Source: Orthonyx spaldingii (Eukaryota; Chordata; Aves; Passeriformes; Orthonychidae). Taken from it: DNA of 64,000 nt. Every line of letters begins with the position of its first letter. Position 1 is the stretch's first letter. Location: contig VZTJ01004103.1 of the NCBI GenBank assembly GCA_013397795.1, forward strand, positions 553,772 to 617,771, written 5' to 3'. Shown piece after piece: positions 25,112 through 37,110 of this stretch. Below the pieces are notes generated by a model. It searched no databases, had not been told where the DNA came from, and saw only the letters and a program-made list of their open reading frames with translations. Both the position numbers and the translations under genes were made by a program.

Positions 25112-25410
25112 ACAGAATCACACAGAATCAATTAGCTTGGAAGGGCCACATATCCAACCTAAGACCACACTGAATGCCATGTCCAGTCTTATCTTGAACA
25201 CCTCCAGGGATGGTGACTCCACCACCTTGCTGGGCAGCCCATTCCAATATTTAACAACCCTTTCTGTGAAGCAATTCCTCCTGATGGCCAACCTACACCT
25301 CCTCTGGCTCAGCTTAAGGCCATTTCCTCTCATTCTGTCACTGGTTGCCTGGGAGAAGAGGCCAACCCCTAGCTTGGTACAACCTCCTTTCAGGTAGCTG
25401 TAGTCTGTGA
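25112..25410 (-). mobile_element. CR1 LINE fragment, ORF2 C-terminus and 3' end (copy 1)
   Basis: On the minus strand this reads as CR1 ORF2 C-terminus with YLKGGCTKLGVGLFSQATSD, then NGLKLSQRRCRLAIRR, FTERVVKYWNGLPSKVVE and SPSLEVFKIRLDMAFSV-like residues, all in one open frame. Its 3' end shows two CR1 terminal octamer units (the plus-strand words CAGAATCA and CACAGAATCA at 25112-25129). The open frame over about 90 codons suggests a fairly young copy. It is 5'-truncated and lies directly against the LTR fragment at 24915, consistent with insertion into the LTR. Confidence 0.9.
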
Positions 25411-25795
25411 ATACATTTCTGATCCATGTTTTTGTAAGTCCTGTACAGTACAGTAACAAAACTATCCAGAATTACAGAGGAAGCCCTTANGGTCTTATCT
25501 TGAACACCTCCAGGGATGGTGACTCCACCACCTTGCTGGGCAGCCCATTCCAATATTTAACAACCCTTTCTGTGAAGCAATTCCTCCTGATGGCCAACCT
25601 ACACCTCCTCTGGCTCAGCTTAAGGCCATTTCCTCTCATTCTGTCACTGGTTGCCTGGGAGAAGAGGCCAACCCCTAGCTTGGTACAACCTCCTTTCAGG
25701 TAGCTGTAGTCTGTGAATACATTTCTGATCCATGTTTTTGTAAGTCCTGTACAGTACAGTAACAAAACTATCCAGAATTACAGAGGAAGCCCTTA
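25186..25795 (+). repeat. Identical 304-bp direct duplication separated by an N
   Basis: Bases 25186-25489 recur, as far as I can read without a single difference, at 25492-25795. The only spacer is the undetermined base at 25490 and one G at 25491. The repeated part covers most of the CR1 copy and about 80 bp of flank. A lone N between two perfect copies is what an assembler or gap-filler leaves when it fails to merge overlapping contig ends. A recent true tandem duplication is the alternative. Confidence 0.95.
25492..25716 (-). mobile_element. CR1 LINE fragment (copy 2 inside the duplication)
   Basis: Same CR1 ORF2 C-terminal sequence as copy 1 but lacking the 3'-terminal octamers, because the duplicated block starts inside the element. 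This copy is probably not a separate insertion. Either it is an assembly artefact or it arose by tandem duplication. Confidence 0.85.
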
Positions 25796-28299
25796 TGTAT
25801 CACTATAATGCTGCAGACAGATGATAGTGTGTTTGGGAAAATAATTGCCTATAGATATTGTGTATTTACCAGTTTATAAAGGAGTCTTCATCTTACTGTG
25901 TGAAAACCAAGTTCTAACAAGGCAAAGACATTACAAGAAGGCTTTCTGAATGCAAATAATAAATAAAAATCATTCAAACAAGAATTTTTTTGAACCCCAT
26001 ATCGCTAAGAGTTACTCGTTTTAGTTGTATGGCTGTTTCACATTAACTGCCAGCAATGAGATGCTTATTATACAAGGTAGGAATAAAAGTAATGGCTTTA
26101 GTCCAGTAAAAAGTTGAAAAAGAATTGGTGATGTTTATGAGGATTTTGGTGAGATTTCTGACATTACTATCAGAAAGAGGAAGTATGCAATGTCAAGTCA
26201 ACTTGAAAGTTTTTTTAAATCTGAACTGAGGTTTGTGGTATGTGGAGTCCATAGCATCCTGCAGATAGCTTTTCACTGAATATTTCAGGCACTAGACCAA
26301 ATAAGTTTAAATACACCAAATTAAGACCAGTACTTTACACTCACTGATAATACTGGGAAGCCGTGTTAAGGCTGACATGATGGTGGTACTCTTGCCCTTG
26401 ATGCAGCTCAGCCAAAGTGGGCGTCAGAGCAGCTGAAAACCACCTGATGCTTGCTGCACCAAAGTACAGGAGGGCACATAAGTGCTGGCCATGCAGAACA
26501 TTCTGTGTTTGTCTCCTACAGAAAACAGGCCCTTGTGTCCCTCTGATTTTTAAACCAGCCTGCTCCATCTGGCACAGTCTATGCTTCCAAATAAGGTTCA
26601 TCCCTCTGTTGCCTGCCTGAGGAAGAATGGAAAAAGGGCCGTTAGAAGGAACTTCAAACTAAGGTTCCTGAACAAATGACTGGTTTTCCCTTTCATAATT
26701 TTACCTTAAGTATTGTACCTACTTTTAGGGGAAGATGGAAATTCTGTCATACACATCTAAACACTACTGTTTTCCAGATTAGTGCAAATATTTGCCAGAA
26801 TAATACACACTTCAGATTGTTCTAGAAAAAGGACAATGGTGTCATGGGGAGGAAGAACAGAATGATTTTAAACAAGATAATAACTTAGTTGATTTTTGGT
26901 GTGATGGAATTACCATAACAGATCAAACCCACAGATCTAGGTAAGTTAGGAAATTAAACATTGCAGTGGGAGACACTGAGAATAAGCAGTATGCACCAGA
27001 AAACCATGTCTTCTAAAAACAAATTTGAATGTGGATTATACCAAAATTCAAACGATTATGCTCTTTGCTTTCCCACTTTAAAATGTCCTCGTTGTCCTCA
27101 GTATCTGAACATTCTCATTAGTCTTGAAGATCATCATATTCATATGAGGTTGTAAAATCTTGTTACTCAAGTTCTTTAAATCTATGAGGTGTTTAAGTGG
27201 ATTTTGTAATTGGAGAATGGTCATGAATAAGTAGATGTACCATGGTTTTTATTAGCCATGAGATTCATCATTTGTATACGTCTGTCATTTTTCTTCTTCT
27301 TAGTCTGTTCCTTGGACTGATTATTTTTGTTCTGTACATTTATTTTCTCTTGAAAGTTGTCCATTACCATACAGACTTCTCTTAACTGTGTTTGGATTTC
27401 TTGTATGCCTGCATTTCCCTCTCAAAAGCGATGGGGAGGGAAAATGTTATTTTTGATGAATGCCTGTAATTGACTTAATGATGTATTTTCAATTATTTGC
27501 TACCCCAGTCTTTCTGTTTACCTTGTACTTAGCTACTAACAAAAATGTAGTAGGTATTTTCAGTGATGTCTCAAATTAATTCAAAATCTTTCTTTCCTTA
27601 CTTACAGGAGATTTACAATCACTAATTATCTATTCAGTATACACAATGCTTTTGTCATAGAATGACAGCAGTCACTGTGTTTTAGCTCTCCTTTTGACAT
27701 TCTCTCAATCTTTTTTTAGGCTTGAGCAACCTAAATATTCTGCTGTCTGCAAATGCTGCCACTTGCATTCTGTTATTAAATAGTGAATGTACAGGTTCTG
27801 CTGTGACATCTCCAATTGAGGCATCTAGTTTTCAAACCAGACTTTTCTTCCAGATTATTGTGTTACTCTGCTTATTTACACGGGCAGGAAATGGCCCCAA
27901 CAAATGGCAAATGATGTAATAATAAGTATCTGCTGTCAGTGCTTGAAAACAGTACATGAATTTTGACAAGCAGAGGGCAAATTAATATTTTTGGAAGTCG
28001 TAGTCATACAGCAGTTCTCAGGAGGGAAAAAAGGTAGGGAAGGGGAGGGAATATTGTCAGTCTTTGGCAGTGAAATAATGTGCCAGAAATCTTAACAAGA
28101 ACCTATTTAGTGACTTTCTGAAACAAGACACTGTAGATTGAATAAATTATTTAATAAATGCATGGAAATTATGAAACTGACTTTCAAAAAATTTGCAAGC
28201 CCTATCCTACAACTGATTAAAATACAGCCTTCCTAAACCTCTCCTCATTCTGTGCCAGCCTTAAAAGGATGACCTGGCCTTGTGCCTCAGAATCATAGC
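25796..28299. other. Unique sequence, no gene seen
   Basis: About 2.5 kb without recognisable exons, RNAs or repeats. The longest open frame is 86 codons at 26341-26601 on the minus strand, with an overlapping 67-codon frame on the plus strand. Neither is recognised. Confidence 0.55.
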
Positions 28300-28754
28300 T
28301 CGTAGGGACAAGCTGGAGAGGATACAGAGAAGGGCCAGAACAAAGACGATCAAAGGACTGGAAAGCTGCCCTATGAGGAAATGCTGAGAGAGCGGGGTTT
28401 GGGCAGCCTTGAGAAAAGAAGGTTTACGGGAGACCTTATCACCATGTCCCAATATTCAGGGGTAGCTGCAGATGAAAACTGCCTTTTTACCAACAGCCAT
28501 ATGGAAAAGCGGAAAGGTAATGGGTACAAGTTATTCCCTGGGAGATTCTGAGTGAACAGAGGAAAAAAGTTGCTTACAATGAGAACAATCAGCCATTGAA
28601 ATAATCTCCCCAGGGAAGTGGAGGATTCTCCAACGTTGGATATTTTTAAGATTCAGATGGACAGGGTACTGTCCCATCTTGTCTAGATCATGCTTTTACC
28701 AAGACAGGTTGGACCAAGTGATCCTTTAGGTCCCTTCCAACTTAGTATCCTGGT
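28300..28754 (+). mobile_element. CR1 LINE, 5'-truncated, plus strand
   Basis: The sense strand gives the CR1 ORF2 tail in order: GACAAGCTGGAGAGGAT (28308-28324), a GAACAC-equivalent region, a degenerate LRRRLREDLI-type stretch near 28415-28440, a KLF/NNLPREVE-like stretch near 28595-28625, and the 3' signature GGACCAAGTGATCCTTTAGG (28711-28730) plus CCCTTCCAACT. Stops and small indels break the frame. It is older than the CR1 at 25112. No terminal octamer array is clear. Confidence 0.88.
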
Positions 28755-29085
28755 TTAGACTAGCCTGGTATGGTCTTTTCCTCACCAGACCTTACAGGTT
28801 AGGTGTTTTGATTGGATTTTATCTTCTAGATTGGTATTCCTGTTTGAAAAGCAGAAGGTATTTATCCTAGGGAACTTGCCCTGAAAAGTGAGTCTGTGAC
28901 AATGGAGGAGGCATTTAGCAAATTAAACGTATTTGTTTCTGGATGGTTTTGGTTCATGACTTTTGGTGATGTTGATATATTTGTGGCACACCCATCTTGT
29001 ATCCACAGTCAGCTCTGTGTGGAATGTCACATGCAGGATGCATCAGATCCATCATACACAGTCTGCAGAATTTTCCTGTTCCTTT
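28755..29085. other. Spacer between CR1 and solo LTR
   Basis: Nothing recognised. Short open frames of 68-98 codons run from here into the LTR on the plus strand and are chance frames. Confidence 0.5.
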
Positions 29086-29670
29086 TGTGCTGGTTTTGGC
29101 TGGGGTAAAGATAATTTTCTTCCCAGTGGCTGGTATGGGGCTGTGTTTTGGATTTGTGCTGAACCCAGGGTGGATAACACAGAGATGTTTTTGTTATTGC
29201 TGAGCTGGGCTTGCACAGAGCCACGGCCTTTTCTGCTTTTTGTGCTGCCACATTGGTGAGGAAGCTGGGGGTGCCTGGGAGGGTGGGAGGGGACACAGCC
29301 CGGACAGGTGACCCCAACTGACCAGAGGGATGTTCCAGACCATGTGACATCATGCTCAGTATGTAAAGTTGCAGGAAGAAAAATGAAGGGGGAACATTTG
29401 CAGCGACGATGTTTGTCAGTAGCTGTCGTGTGTGATGGGGCTCTGCAGTCCTGGAGATGGCTGAGCACCTGCCTGCCCATGGGAAGCACCAAATTAATTC
29501 CTAGTTTTGTTTCACTTGTTTTTGCTGTTTTTGCTGTTCCTTTTAAAGTGTTTTAAGTTCGACCCACAAGTTTCCTAGCTTTTGCCCTTCCAGTTCTCTC
29601 CCCAATCCTACTGGTGGGGAAGTGAATGAGTGCCTGTGTGGGGCTTGGTTCATGGCTGTGGAAAACCACA
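29086..29670 (+). mobile_element. Near full-length solo LTR of an ERVL-type endogenous retrovirus
   Basis: The segment begins TGTGCTGGTTTTGGC and ends AACCACA, giving TG...CA ends over about 585 bp. It contains a TATA-like region after CATGCTCAGTATGTAAAG (29350-29367) and a T-rich, AAAGTGTTTTAAG-type stretch near 29540-29560 where the transcript end is expected. The start matches the fragment at 24915. No gag, pol or env sequence lies beside it, so this is a solo LTR left after recombination. I see no clear target-site duplication. Frames of 82-146 codons across it are not viral genes. Confidence 0.85.
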
Positions 29671-32600
29671 GCAGTGTGCCAGGCTGCCAAATTTCCCTAA
29701 TCTGTTAGATAGTGGAAAAGTTAGAAAATATCAAAACTGGAATGGCTATGCCCAGCCTCAGATACTGCATGGAATTTAGGTTTGGATTCAAATCTAAATT
29801 TGGTGTGTAATCTTGCTTATAATTTTAGCAAATATAAAATGTGTAACAAACACATGATAAACTCAGTCAGTTAGCATAGTTATACCTCAGTCAAAATTTT
29901 TTAAGATTGCTCTTTGAATAACATATGTCAACCAGTTAGAGTGGTTTGATAAACATTTCAGCTACACATCCACCTAGCCGGTAGCGAACAACCTTTTTCC
30001 TACCCCAGTATATTTTCAAAGCAAAGTCATCAGCAGGGCACTAATAAACCTCTGATTTAGTCATGCAGCTTGCAGTGAAAGCCTCAAGCTGGAGGCTGTG
30101 TGTATATATAATTTCCTACCTGCTTCTCTGTGCTACAAGCCCTTTCTATCAAGGTAAAATGCACTAAACTAGCTCGTAATTCTTCTGTCTGCTTTGTGTT
30201 GCTTGAGTGGCTTTAAGGAGCTATAATCAATTTGCCAAACAAATGAAGAACAGCCATGACCCTGCATCATGCACAATGAAGAATTCACTAGTGAAAATAC
30301 TCTGCATATATGTAACTCCTCACCTGTTACACAGCTGCAAAAGCATCAGGGTCCTTGAGATGATATTTTATGTTGAATAACGGGGAAATGCATAAGATAA
30401 CAATCAATATTGTACTTTTCTGAAGTGAAATCACGTATCTAATCTTGAATTGGGTATGATAGGAAATGAAACTTGCTGGGAAAATCCATTTTGATTCACA
30501 GGTGCTGTGTCTTTCTCCCTGCTACTAATTTAAGTTTAAAATTGCAAGGTCGTATACTGTGGGATTATTCCACGTGAAAAAATGCTTTATGCAGAGCGTT
30601 TGGAACTGGGGACTAAGGCTGTAGGTGTGTTTGAGTGAGAAGAGAGAACTATTAATCCGTGTGTTTGGCCACAATTTCTAAAAATGCACATGTTGAAAAG
30701 TCATTGTTGGCAAAAGCAGCTTAATGAAATAAGGGCTTGTAGGGATGTATTTATTTATAAAATTATGATCAGCCTACCAAAAGTGCTGGCAGAGAAGAGT
30801 GAGTAACTGTGAGGTTGTGGCTTCCTCCGCATGACACATAAAACAAAGGAAAGACCAAACCAGCTACAAAAAATTTTTATTTCTGAAAAGCTCTCCTAGC
30901 TGTGTACACATTTATCCCATTTCATTTATCGGTCTTTGTAATGGCCATTGCAGACTGATTCTGCAGCCAGAAGAAGCTCTTTCTCTACACTTACATAATT
31001 TTTACTACACCGTGATATAATGACCAGGAATTAAGTGGCAAAACCACCTCTGTCTCACAATGAAATTCTTCTGTTTTGGGGAAAAAACATTGTATTGTGC
31101 TGTCAGAGAAATAGTTGATAAAGAGGCCTAATATGTAACAGATGATTAATCACCTTTTCTTAGAGTTCCAAGCGTAGTAATCTTTTTTATTTGTTGTTAT
31201 TTTCCCTCTCTTTTGTCAGTCATATAAAACTGATAAAATGCAGGGAATTTTGCCCCTAAGAGAAATTCTCTAGATAATCAATCACTGCATAACCCAAATA
31301 GACCTGAATTTTTCCATGGATAAAAACTTCTCAGAAACTTCATAAAGGAGAAAAAAAGAAATGACATTATTAAGATGCCTGCTGCTCTGAAGCTGACCTT
31401 AGAGGTTCAATATCACCTTTTCCTCATACTCTTTTTCACCTTTTAGATTGCCTATAAAGCAACAACTTGCAAACTTCTTTTGCAAATCTCTTCTCTATTT
31501 CCTTTCAAATATGCTAGCTTTAAAAAATTATTATTTGAGAGTATGTCTAATTAAGAATTAGATTCATTGGTGGTAGTGCACTCGGGAAGGTGCATATTTC
31601 CCTATTAATAAGCAATCAGCAGTGGTTTTCTGACATCACAAATCAAAACAGCTGGAGCTGGGCTATTGATCAAGTTCAGAACTTTTTTTGCAAATCTCAT
31701 GATCTACATATCAGCTCACAATGTTGTTTCCTCTGGCCAGGTACTTTCCTGTAAAGCAGTCAGTTCAAATTTATTTACTATATAACTAGCTGTGATTGGC
31801 AATTTAAAAAAAATGTTGAGGGAAACTGCAGTTTTGTGACCTTGCCTTTTAATGGGTAATAAAGTTTTAAAACTATAAGCCCATGACCTACTAGGGCCCT
31901 TCCTTGGGCTTATTTGTTCAAGGCAATCACATCAGTGAACAGTGTGTACTCAAGTACCCTCGCTTGCCAACATCATAATAGCAAGTCTGGGTGTTAACCC
32001 AGAGACTCAGCAAATTTTCAGATCATTGCTTATTTCAGAATTTTTGGAGAACTAGTCCTGAAAATGGAGATATTTAGGGGAGGGGCTACAAAGAGACAAA
32101 GGATGGCATTCTTGTGATCATTCATAGACCTTAAATAAACTTTTTAATGAGTGGTATGATTTGGTCTCAAACTTGAAAACCAATTAACCCTGTGGAACTG
32201 TAGCCCATTCAGTTTGTGTGCGTATTTCTCCTGTAAAATCACAAAAGACTTGTGTGACTGATCCCCTGCATGCTGCTTGTACCGCACAGGCTCGTAAATA
32301 TGAGCCAAAACACTAAAAAACGGCCTTGTTTTCAGAGTTCAAGATGAAAACAATGTAATCCTTTGAAGCTGTAACCAACTGGCAAACCAGGAGCCAACTC
32401 TGTGAACTGGAGCAGATGGGAAGAGTGCTGCCCATTTGAAAAGAGCAGCACCAGACTCTGAGTAAGCAGGAAAGGAAGTTTGCTCAGTTTTCAGCAAGGG
32501 GCACGGTTCAGGTCATGAGATTGGGGTTTGGGGTTACAAGCTTTCTTCTAACACCGAACAAGATGTTCTGTTTTGTGGCAGAACACTTACCTATTAAGTA

Positions 32601-35214
32601 GTCCCAATGGATGGATGAGGAAAATAAACAACATTCTTGCTTTCATGGTCTGTTTCAAGTCTAGCCAGACTGATGCTATATGACTGCCACATGTCCGGTA
32701 CTTTTAATGTCCCAAAGACAGGATAAAAATATGTAACATTTTCTAAAACCTTCAAACACTAATGAAGTCTTTATCAGTGAACAGTGTTAGCTCTGGAACA
32801 AGGACACTGCTTCAGCTGTAGACCATAAAAAGCAGAGCTTAGACTGATCAGAAGTGGGTTCATTGTAATCTACAAATTAAAGAGTACACTTGAAACTGAA
32901 AAAAAAAATGTGTGAAGAATTATGACTGGAAGTTTCTCATTGGTGATCATTTAGGTAGGATTTTTTTTTGTTTTGCTGTATTTGTTTGGTTTTTTTCCTG
33001 CCATGTATTTATCTCTAAAGTTTCTTCAGATCTGCTTTCACATTTGGGAGCCATGGGGAGAACAGCTGTGACCTGACCACAGCAACTGGGGTCAGCTTTA
33101 TAATGAAGCTGTGGGAGGAAGCACGGGTGGGAAGGACATGGTACCATACAGCAAGTGAGCTCATGAATCCTGACTGCCAGTTTCTCTGTGCCTAGGGGAC
33201 TTCAGGTGTGAGAAAGGATGTTCACAGCAGTGATTTTCAGGGTGTGAGAGACTGGCTTTGTTAAAGTATGCTCTGCCCAGCAGTTCAGTGCTTGGTCTGG
33301 GTTGATAACAGCGTGATGGTGTGGGACACAGGACTAGTCACTACCCTGTTCCTCACAAATGTGGGGTTTTTTCCTTGGAACTTGTACTTACACAAACATA
33401 TGCATGCATATGAGTGTGTATATGTGTGTGTTCATATACTTTCACAGCTCTTTCTTCACCATTGCTTGAAGAATAGTACACTGAAAAGTCCTAACCCTGT
33501 TCTTTCAAAGGACTGCAATAAGAGCAGCATTTTATATTGCAATTCATCTTTTTAACACACTTGATATGAATCCTTCCTCTTCTGACAGTCCTTTGCTAGC
33601 GAAGTAATTGAATGACTACCTAAGTGAACCTCCAAGGCACAGGAAGAGTATCTTTAGTGCCATCTCTTCATGACTGCAGTGAAATCTACTCATGCTTTCT
33701 GTATTTTGGAATTCTTTCGTGACACAGCAGTGATGGCTGCAGTAAATCCAACACACACAGTCCCTGACCCAAAGACCACAAAAAAGTAAGGAGTAGGATA
33801 AGTTTAAGTGTAAAGGTGCTGTAATTTTTGAGGGCACTCAAAGAGTGGTGCTGTGAGTTTGCTTATATTTCATTTTAGGGTCTACATCATCAAGCTTCTT
33901 TCCTTGCAATTTATTTTAATAAGATGATGTTAATGTTCCCTCTGTATTTGCAGCTAATGAATGTAATCACCTAGAAAGAGTCACAATTATCTGTTTTTCA
34001 CTAGTACACTCAGTACTTCCAATGTAGAGAGCCAAAATTGCTTCTGGAAGAGCCTGGTTGATGAGAGTGAATTGTTGCTCTTGTGGCAGATGGAATTGCC
34101 CAGGAGCCTTTTGAAGAGAACAGTCTGATTGCTGGTGAAATTAAAACTTGCCTAACTGTGAAAGGCTGGGAAGTATAATGGGGATGGTAAAGATTTAAAT
34201 ATTAACATTTGAGAAGACTGAGAAAGACTCTCCAGGTGGATCAGATGGCTCAGATCTGCAGCAAGCTCTCCTCAATTAAAGCCAGTCCAGTAGGTGAGAC
34301 CCTCAGTTTTTAAACTGTCTAGGCAAAACTATAGGAGGAGAAATCTCCAGAAAGGACCAGTGTCAGTCCTAATCCTAGAAATGCTACTTTCCCTGTTTTG
34401 TTAAGGCCTCATTGTCCATCTAATAAGTTCTTACTGCTTCCTGTATTCAGACTGCGTGGCAGAATAAGGGTATTAAATCTGTGTTTATTTGTCACTCAGT
34501 ATTTACTGGTATTCCATTAATTCAGTTTTAAGGAGTAGAAATTTTAGCTGTAATTGTCTGGGCAGAATGAATAAACAGTAATATGTTTTCAAAATCAGTT
34601 GTTCCCAAAAAAAGGAATAATACAGCAGCTTGAATAAATTCTTATGGAAAATGTAGACGTAGGCCTGCCTTCAACTAACCTATTAGTCAGTGACACAGTA
34701 ATAGAAGATTGTGCGTTTGTTCTGAAGTGGTTTTTGTAATCAGTGTTGTACTAATTTTGTTCCCTGCAGATAATCTATCATTTCCTGTATTATATCTGTT
34801 TAACTATGTTCCATTTTACATTTTTGGGTTTATCTGTGATACATCCTGAATTGATCAGTATTTCTTATGGAGAATTAGTTTTCTTATAGCCTATTTAACT
34901 TTCACTTATTCAAGATGAGGCTATAGTTCAGGTGGAAGAATATCCTCTGGTAATCAACATGTGCAAGAAATTTCAGCACCAACTTCAATTGTCATTCACC
35001 CCAGATGCTTAACAGAAGTATCCAGCAGAGCTCTTGTCACATATTTACTAAAAAAGACCGTGTTAATCCACTCTTAGTATTTGTTTGCATCATTTGTTAC
35101 AAATGAACATCAGTTTGTACAGCAGAGATTAACTATCTCTTCTGGATTGTCTAGCATTTTGTGAATTGTATTTCGTTCAGGGGAGCCCGCTTGTCGCAGT
35201 TAAGCCTCTTTAAT
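29671..35214. other. Unique sequence, no gene seen
   Basis: No exon, RNA gene or dated repeat is recognised in about 5.5 kb. A 16-bp palindrome and short TG-rich stretch at 33397-33432 are listed separately. A T-rich run lies at 32962-33000. Open frames stay below 100 codons. Confidence 0.55.
33397..33432. repeat. Palindrome CATATGCATGCATATG and adjoining TG-rich run
   Basis: A perfect 16-bp palindrome at 33397-33412 is followed by GTGTGTATATGTGTGTG-type sequence. The core ATGCAT recalls half-sites of POU-family factors. It may equally be a by-product of microsatellite drift. Confidence 0.75.
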
Positions 35215-35510
35215 GAAACAGTCATTAATGCTGGGATTCTGCAGGATCCAATTTTAGATCCCATACTGTTTTGTCATTATATATTTTCCTTGGGCACTAT
35301 CAGATTGGTCTCATTGTTTCCAGTATCTCATGCAGATGATCTTCAGATTTGCCTTTTTCTATTCCATCTGAAACTGAATGATAACGAGACAGAGTAGTTA
35401 CTAATTGGTCCATCTCTAGGTCTTTGCACTTCTCACTCATTGGTTCTATAAATAGATGTTCTGTTTTCCCTGTTGCCAAGGCTTGTAGCCTTGGTGATAA
35501 AAGAAAAAGG
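35215..35510 (+). mobile_element. Ancient L2-clade LINE, reverse-transcriptase fragment
   Basis: The plus-strand frame reads GILQDPILDPILF, then SLGTI, then HADDLQI (codons at 35329-35349), then LKLNDNETE, a TAG stop at 35395-35397, and LLIGP. This is the block order of L2 reverse transcriptase: the GVPQGSVLGPLLF motif, the catalytic YADD box (here HADD, both aspartates kept) and the LNxxKTExLLIG motif. Gly-Val-Pro-Gln has decayed and a stop interrupts the frame, so the copy is dead. A VxNLGVIFD-like remnant may follow near 35478-35505. Confidence 0.8.
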
Positions 35511-36369
35511 GAAAAATTCAGTCCCTGAAAACTCTTTCTCCTAGGTGAGGGCAAGCAGTTCTAAAGTAGATGAGCTGTTTCACCGGAGTTCTCACAAAGG
35601 AACAGATAGAATAATATTAATAAAGAGTCGATAACGATGACTAAAGGAAGTAAAAAGTGCTGCAAAAAGATCAGCTAACTGCAGATAATAGATATCATTC
35701 CAAGAACCTTTGTGGAGAACAGGATATTTTTGCAGATAGACAGAGGGTACCAGTTTAAAGAAGCGTTTCTTAGGCCATCACAGAGAATCTGTGATCTCAA
35801 AGGCCTCTACACAAATGGAAATATAAATGTGACAGGGGAGGTGGCAGTGCAGGCACACATTGTGCAAGATGACAGCAGCTTGACTGCAACATGGAGCTTT
35901 TTCCAGTGCAAGCTAGAGAGCTTCGGAATTGATAGTCATTTTTCAGGAAAGATGCAGACCCACTGGAGAGAGTCCAGTGCAGAGAAGCAAGATCATAGGA
36001 ACAAAAAGTTAGCGATAGTGAGTTGAACACTCCATTTAGTTCAGTATCTTGCCACTAACACTAACAGGCAGTGAATGTTTAGGGGAAAAGTGCAAAAACT
36101 AGGCATACAGCAATATGCTTCTTCATGTATGCCACAGAATGTAGTAAGCTGAAATTTAGGGAATTCCTGTGTTCGAAGATTTGTCAGTATGATGCTCTTT
36201 AGCTGCCATATTGGTTTAGATGTTGAATATAGCTTAATTAATTTTTAAGCCATTTAGAATATTTTCATCTGCCACATCTTTCAGTGAAGATTAAAAAAGC
36301 TTTCTGTCAGAAAGAAGGCAATGGAGCACTGTAGTGGACTGGAGCTTATGCTGATCTGTCAGTGTATGT
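35511..36369. other. Unclassified sequence downstream of the L2 relic
   Basis: No gene is seen. A 104-codon plus-strand frame (35712-36026) and a 77-codon minus-strand frame over it resemble nothing I know. A short stretch at 35960-36000 is faintly CR1-like but too weak to call. Confidence 0.45.
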
Positions 36370-36434
36370 CCTTAAAGACAAGTTAGACAAAAACTGTCTG
36401 GCTGGCAAAATACAGTGGTAATGTGACTTGGGCA
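36370..36434 (+). mobile_element. Possible ancient CR1 3' fragment
   Basis: AAGACAAGTTAGACAAAAAC followed by TGTCTGGCTGGCAAAATACA resembles the end of old CR1 ORF2, where a KxxLDKxL-coding stretch precedes a CTGTCAGGGATGGT-type word. It is short and diverged, so this is tentative. Confidence 0.4.
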
Positions 36435-36899
36435 AACGGGCTGACTGGTTTATCTTTTCATGGTTTTTTTGTCCATAGTTTTCTACAATTATCTGAAAGT
36501 GATACCATCCCAGGAAAGAAATCCTTGCTCCCTAAATCCTCTCTCACATAGCAGCCTTTGAAGTCAATTTGTTTGCTGTCTCGTTCCCTGCTATATCTTG
36601 CACTGATACCACAGCAGATTGGATGACAAGGCACATCCTAAACCTTGTCTTATAGATGTAACACTAAGCAGGTACAAAACATTAAGAGGACATCTTCATT
36701 TGATCAGACACGGTCAGAATTGTATAATTTTGACATCTTGTTCACTGCCAGTGAACTCAGGTTGTGAAACACAGAACAGGCCAGCAGATTTAACTGCTGT
36801 TTTGGGAAAGATTTCTAGAATTATTCATAAAGGATGAACTTGTTAGCAAGTTAGATAAAAGTCTCTTACGCAGTAGCCAAGAGCCATGAGTTTAGAGAA
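36435..36899. other. Unclassified sequence, possibly decayed CR1
   Basis: No gene is seen. A 72-codon plus-strand frame (36619-36837) is not recognised. Part of this interval may be the 5' continuation of the CR1 reverse-transcriptase relic that follows, but I cannot support it directly. Confidence 0.4.
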
Positions 36900-37110
36900 T
36901 TAGATCTTGTCAGAAGCACGTGATAGAATTAATCGAGGAGCAAGTGGGACAAAGAAATTAGAGACTGGGGATGCTGTAGATCTGTTTGGCTTATATCTGA
37001 GTAAGGCTTTGATAAAGTTTCACAGAAGAAGTTGATATGCAAATTCAAGGATCTTAGGGTCAATGAGAGGATGATGAAATGAATGAAAAACTGTCTGAAG
37101 TGAAGAATCC
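36900..37110 (+). mobile_element. Ancient CR1 reverse-transcriptase fragment
   Basis: GGGGATGCTGTAGATCTGTT (36967-36986), followed by TGAGTAAGGCTTTGATAAAG (36998-37017), corresponds to the GDAVDVxYLDFSKAFD segment of CR1 reverse transcriptase, which contains the first catalytic aspartate region. The LDFSKAFDxVSH motif is damaged by substitutions and small indels. The downstream word order (a KL...G...GSVRxWxxxWL-like stretch near 37040-37100) agrees. Long dead. Confidence 0.65.

Noticed and set aside
25118..25765. Minus-strand frames of 92-113 codons as host genes
   Set aside because: They encode the CR1 ORF2 C-terminus, and the second copy sits in the suspect duplication.
29027..29492. Minus-strand frames of 108 and 146 codons
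   Set aside because: They are antisense to, and mostly inside, the ERVL solo LTR and have no coding signature.
35960..36000. CR1-like GGAGAGAGTCCAGTGCAGAG stretch
   Set aside because: Only about 30 bp is similar, with no flanking CR1 order, so it is too weak to call.
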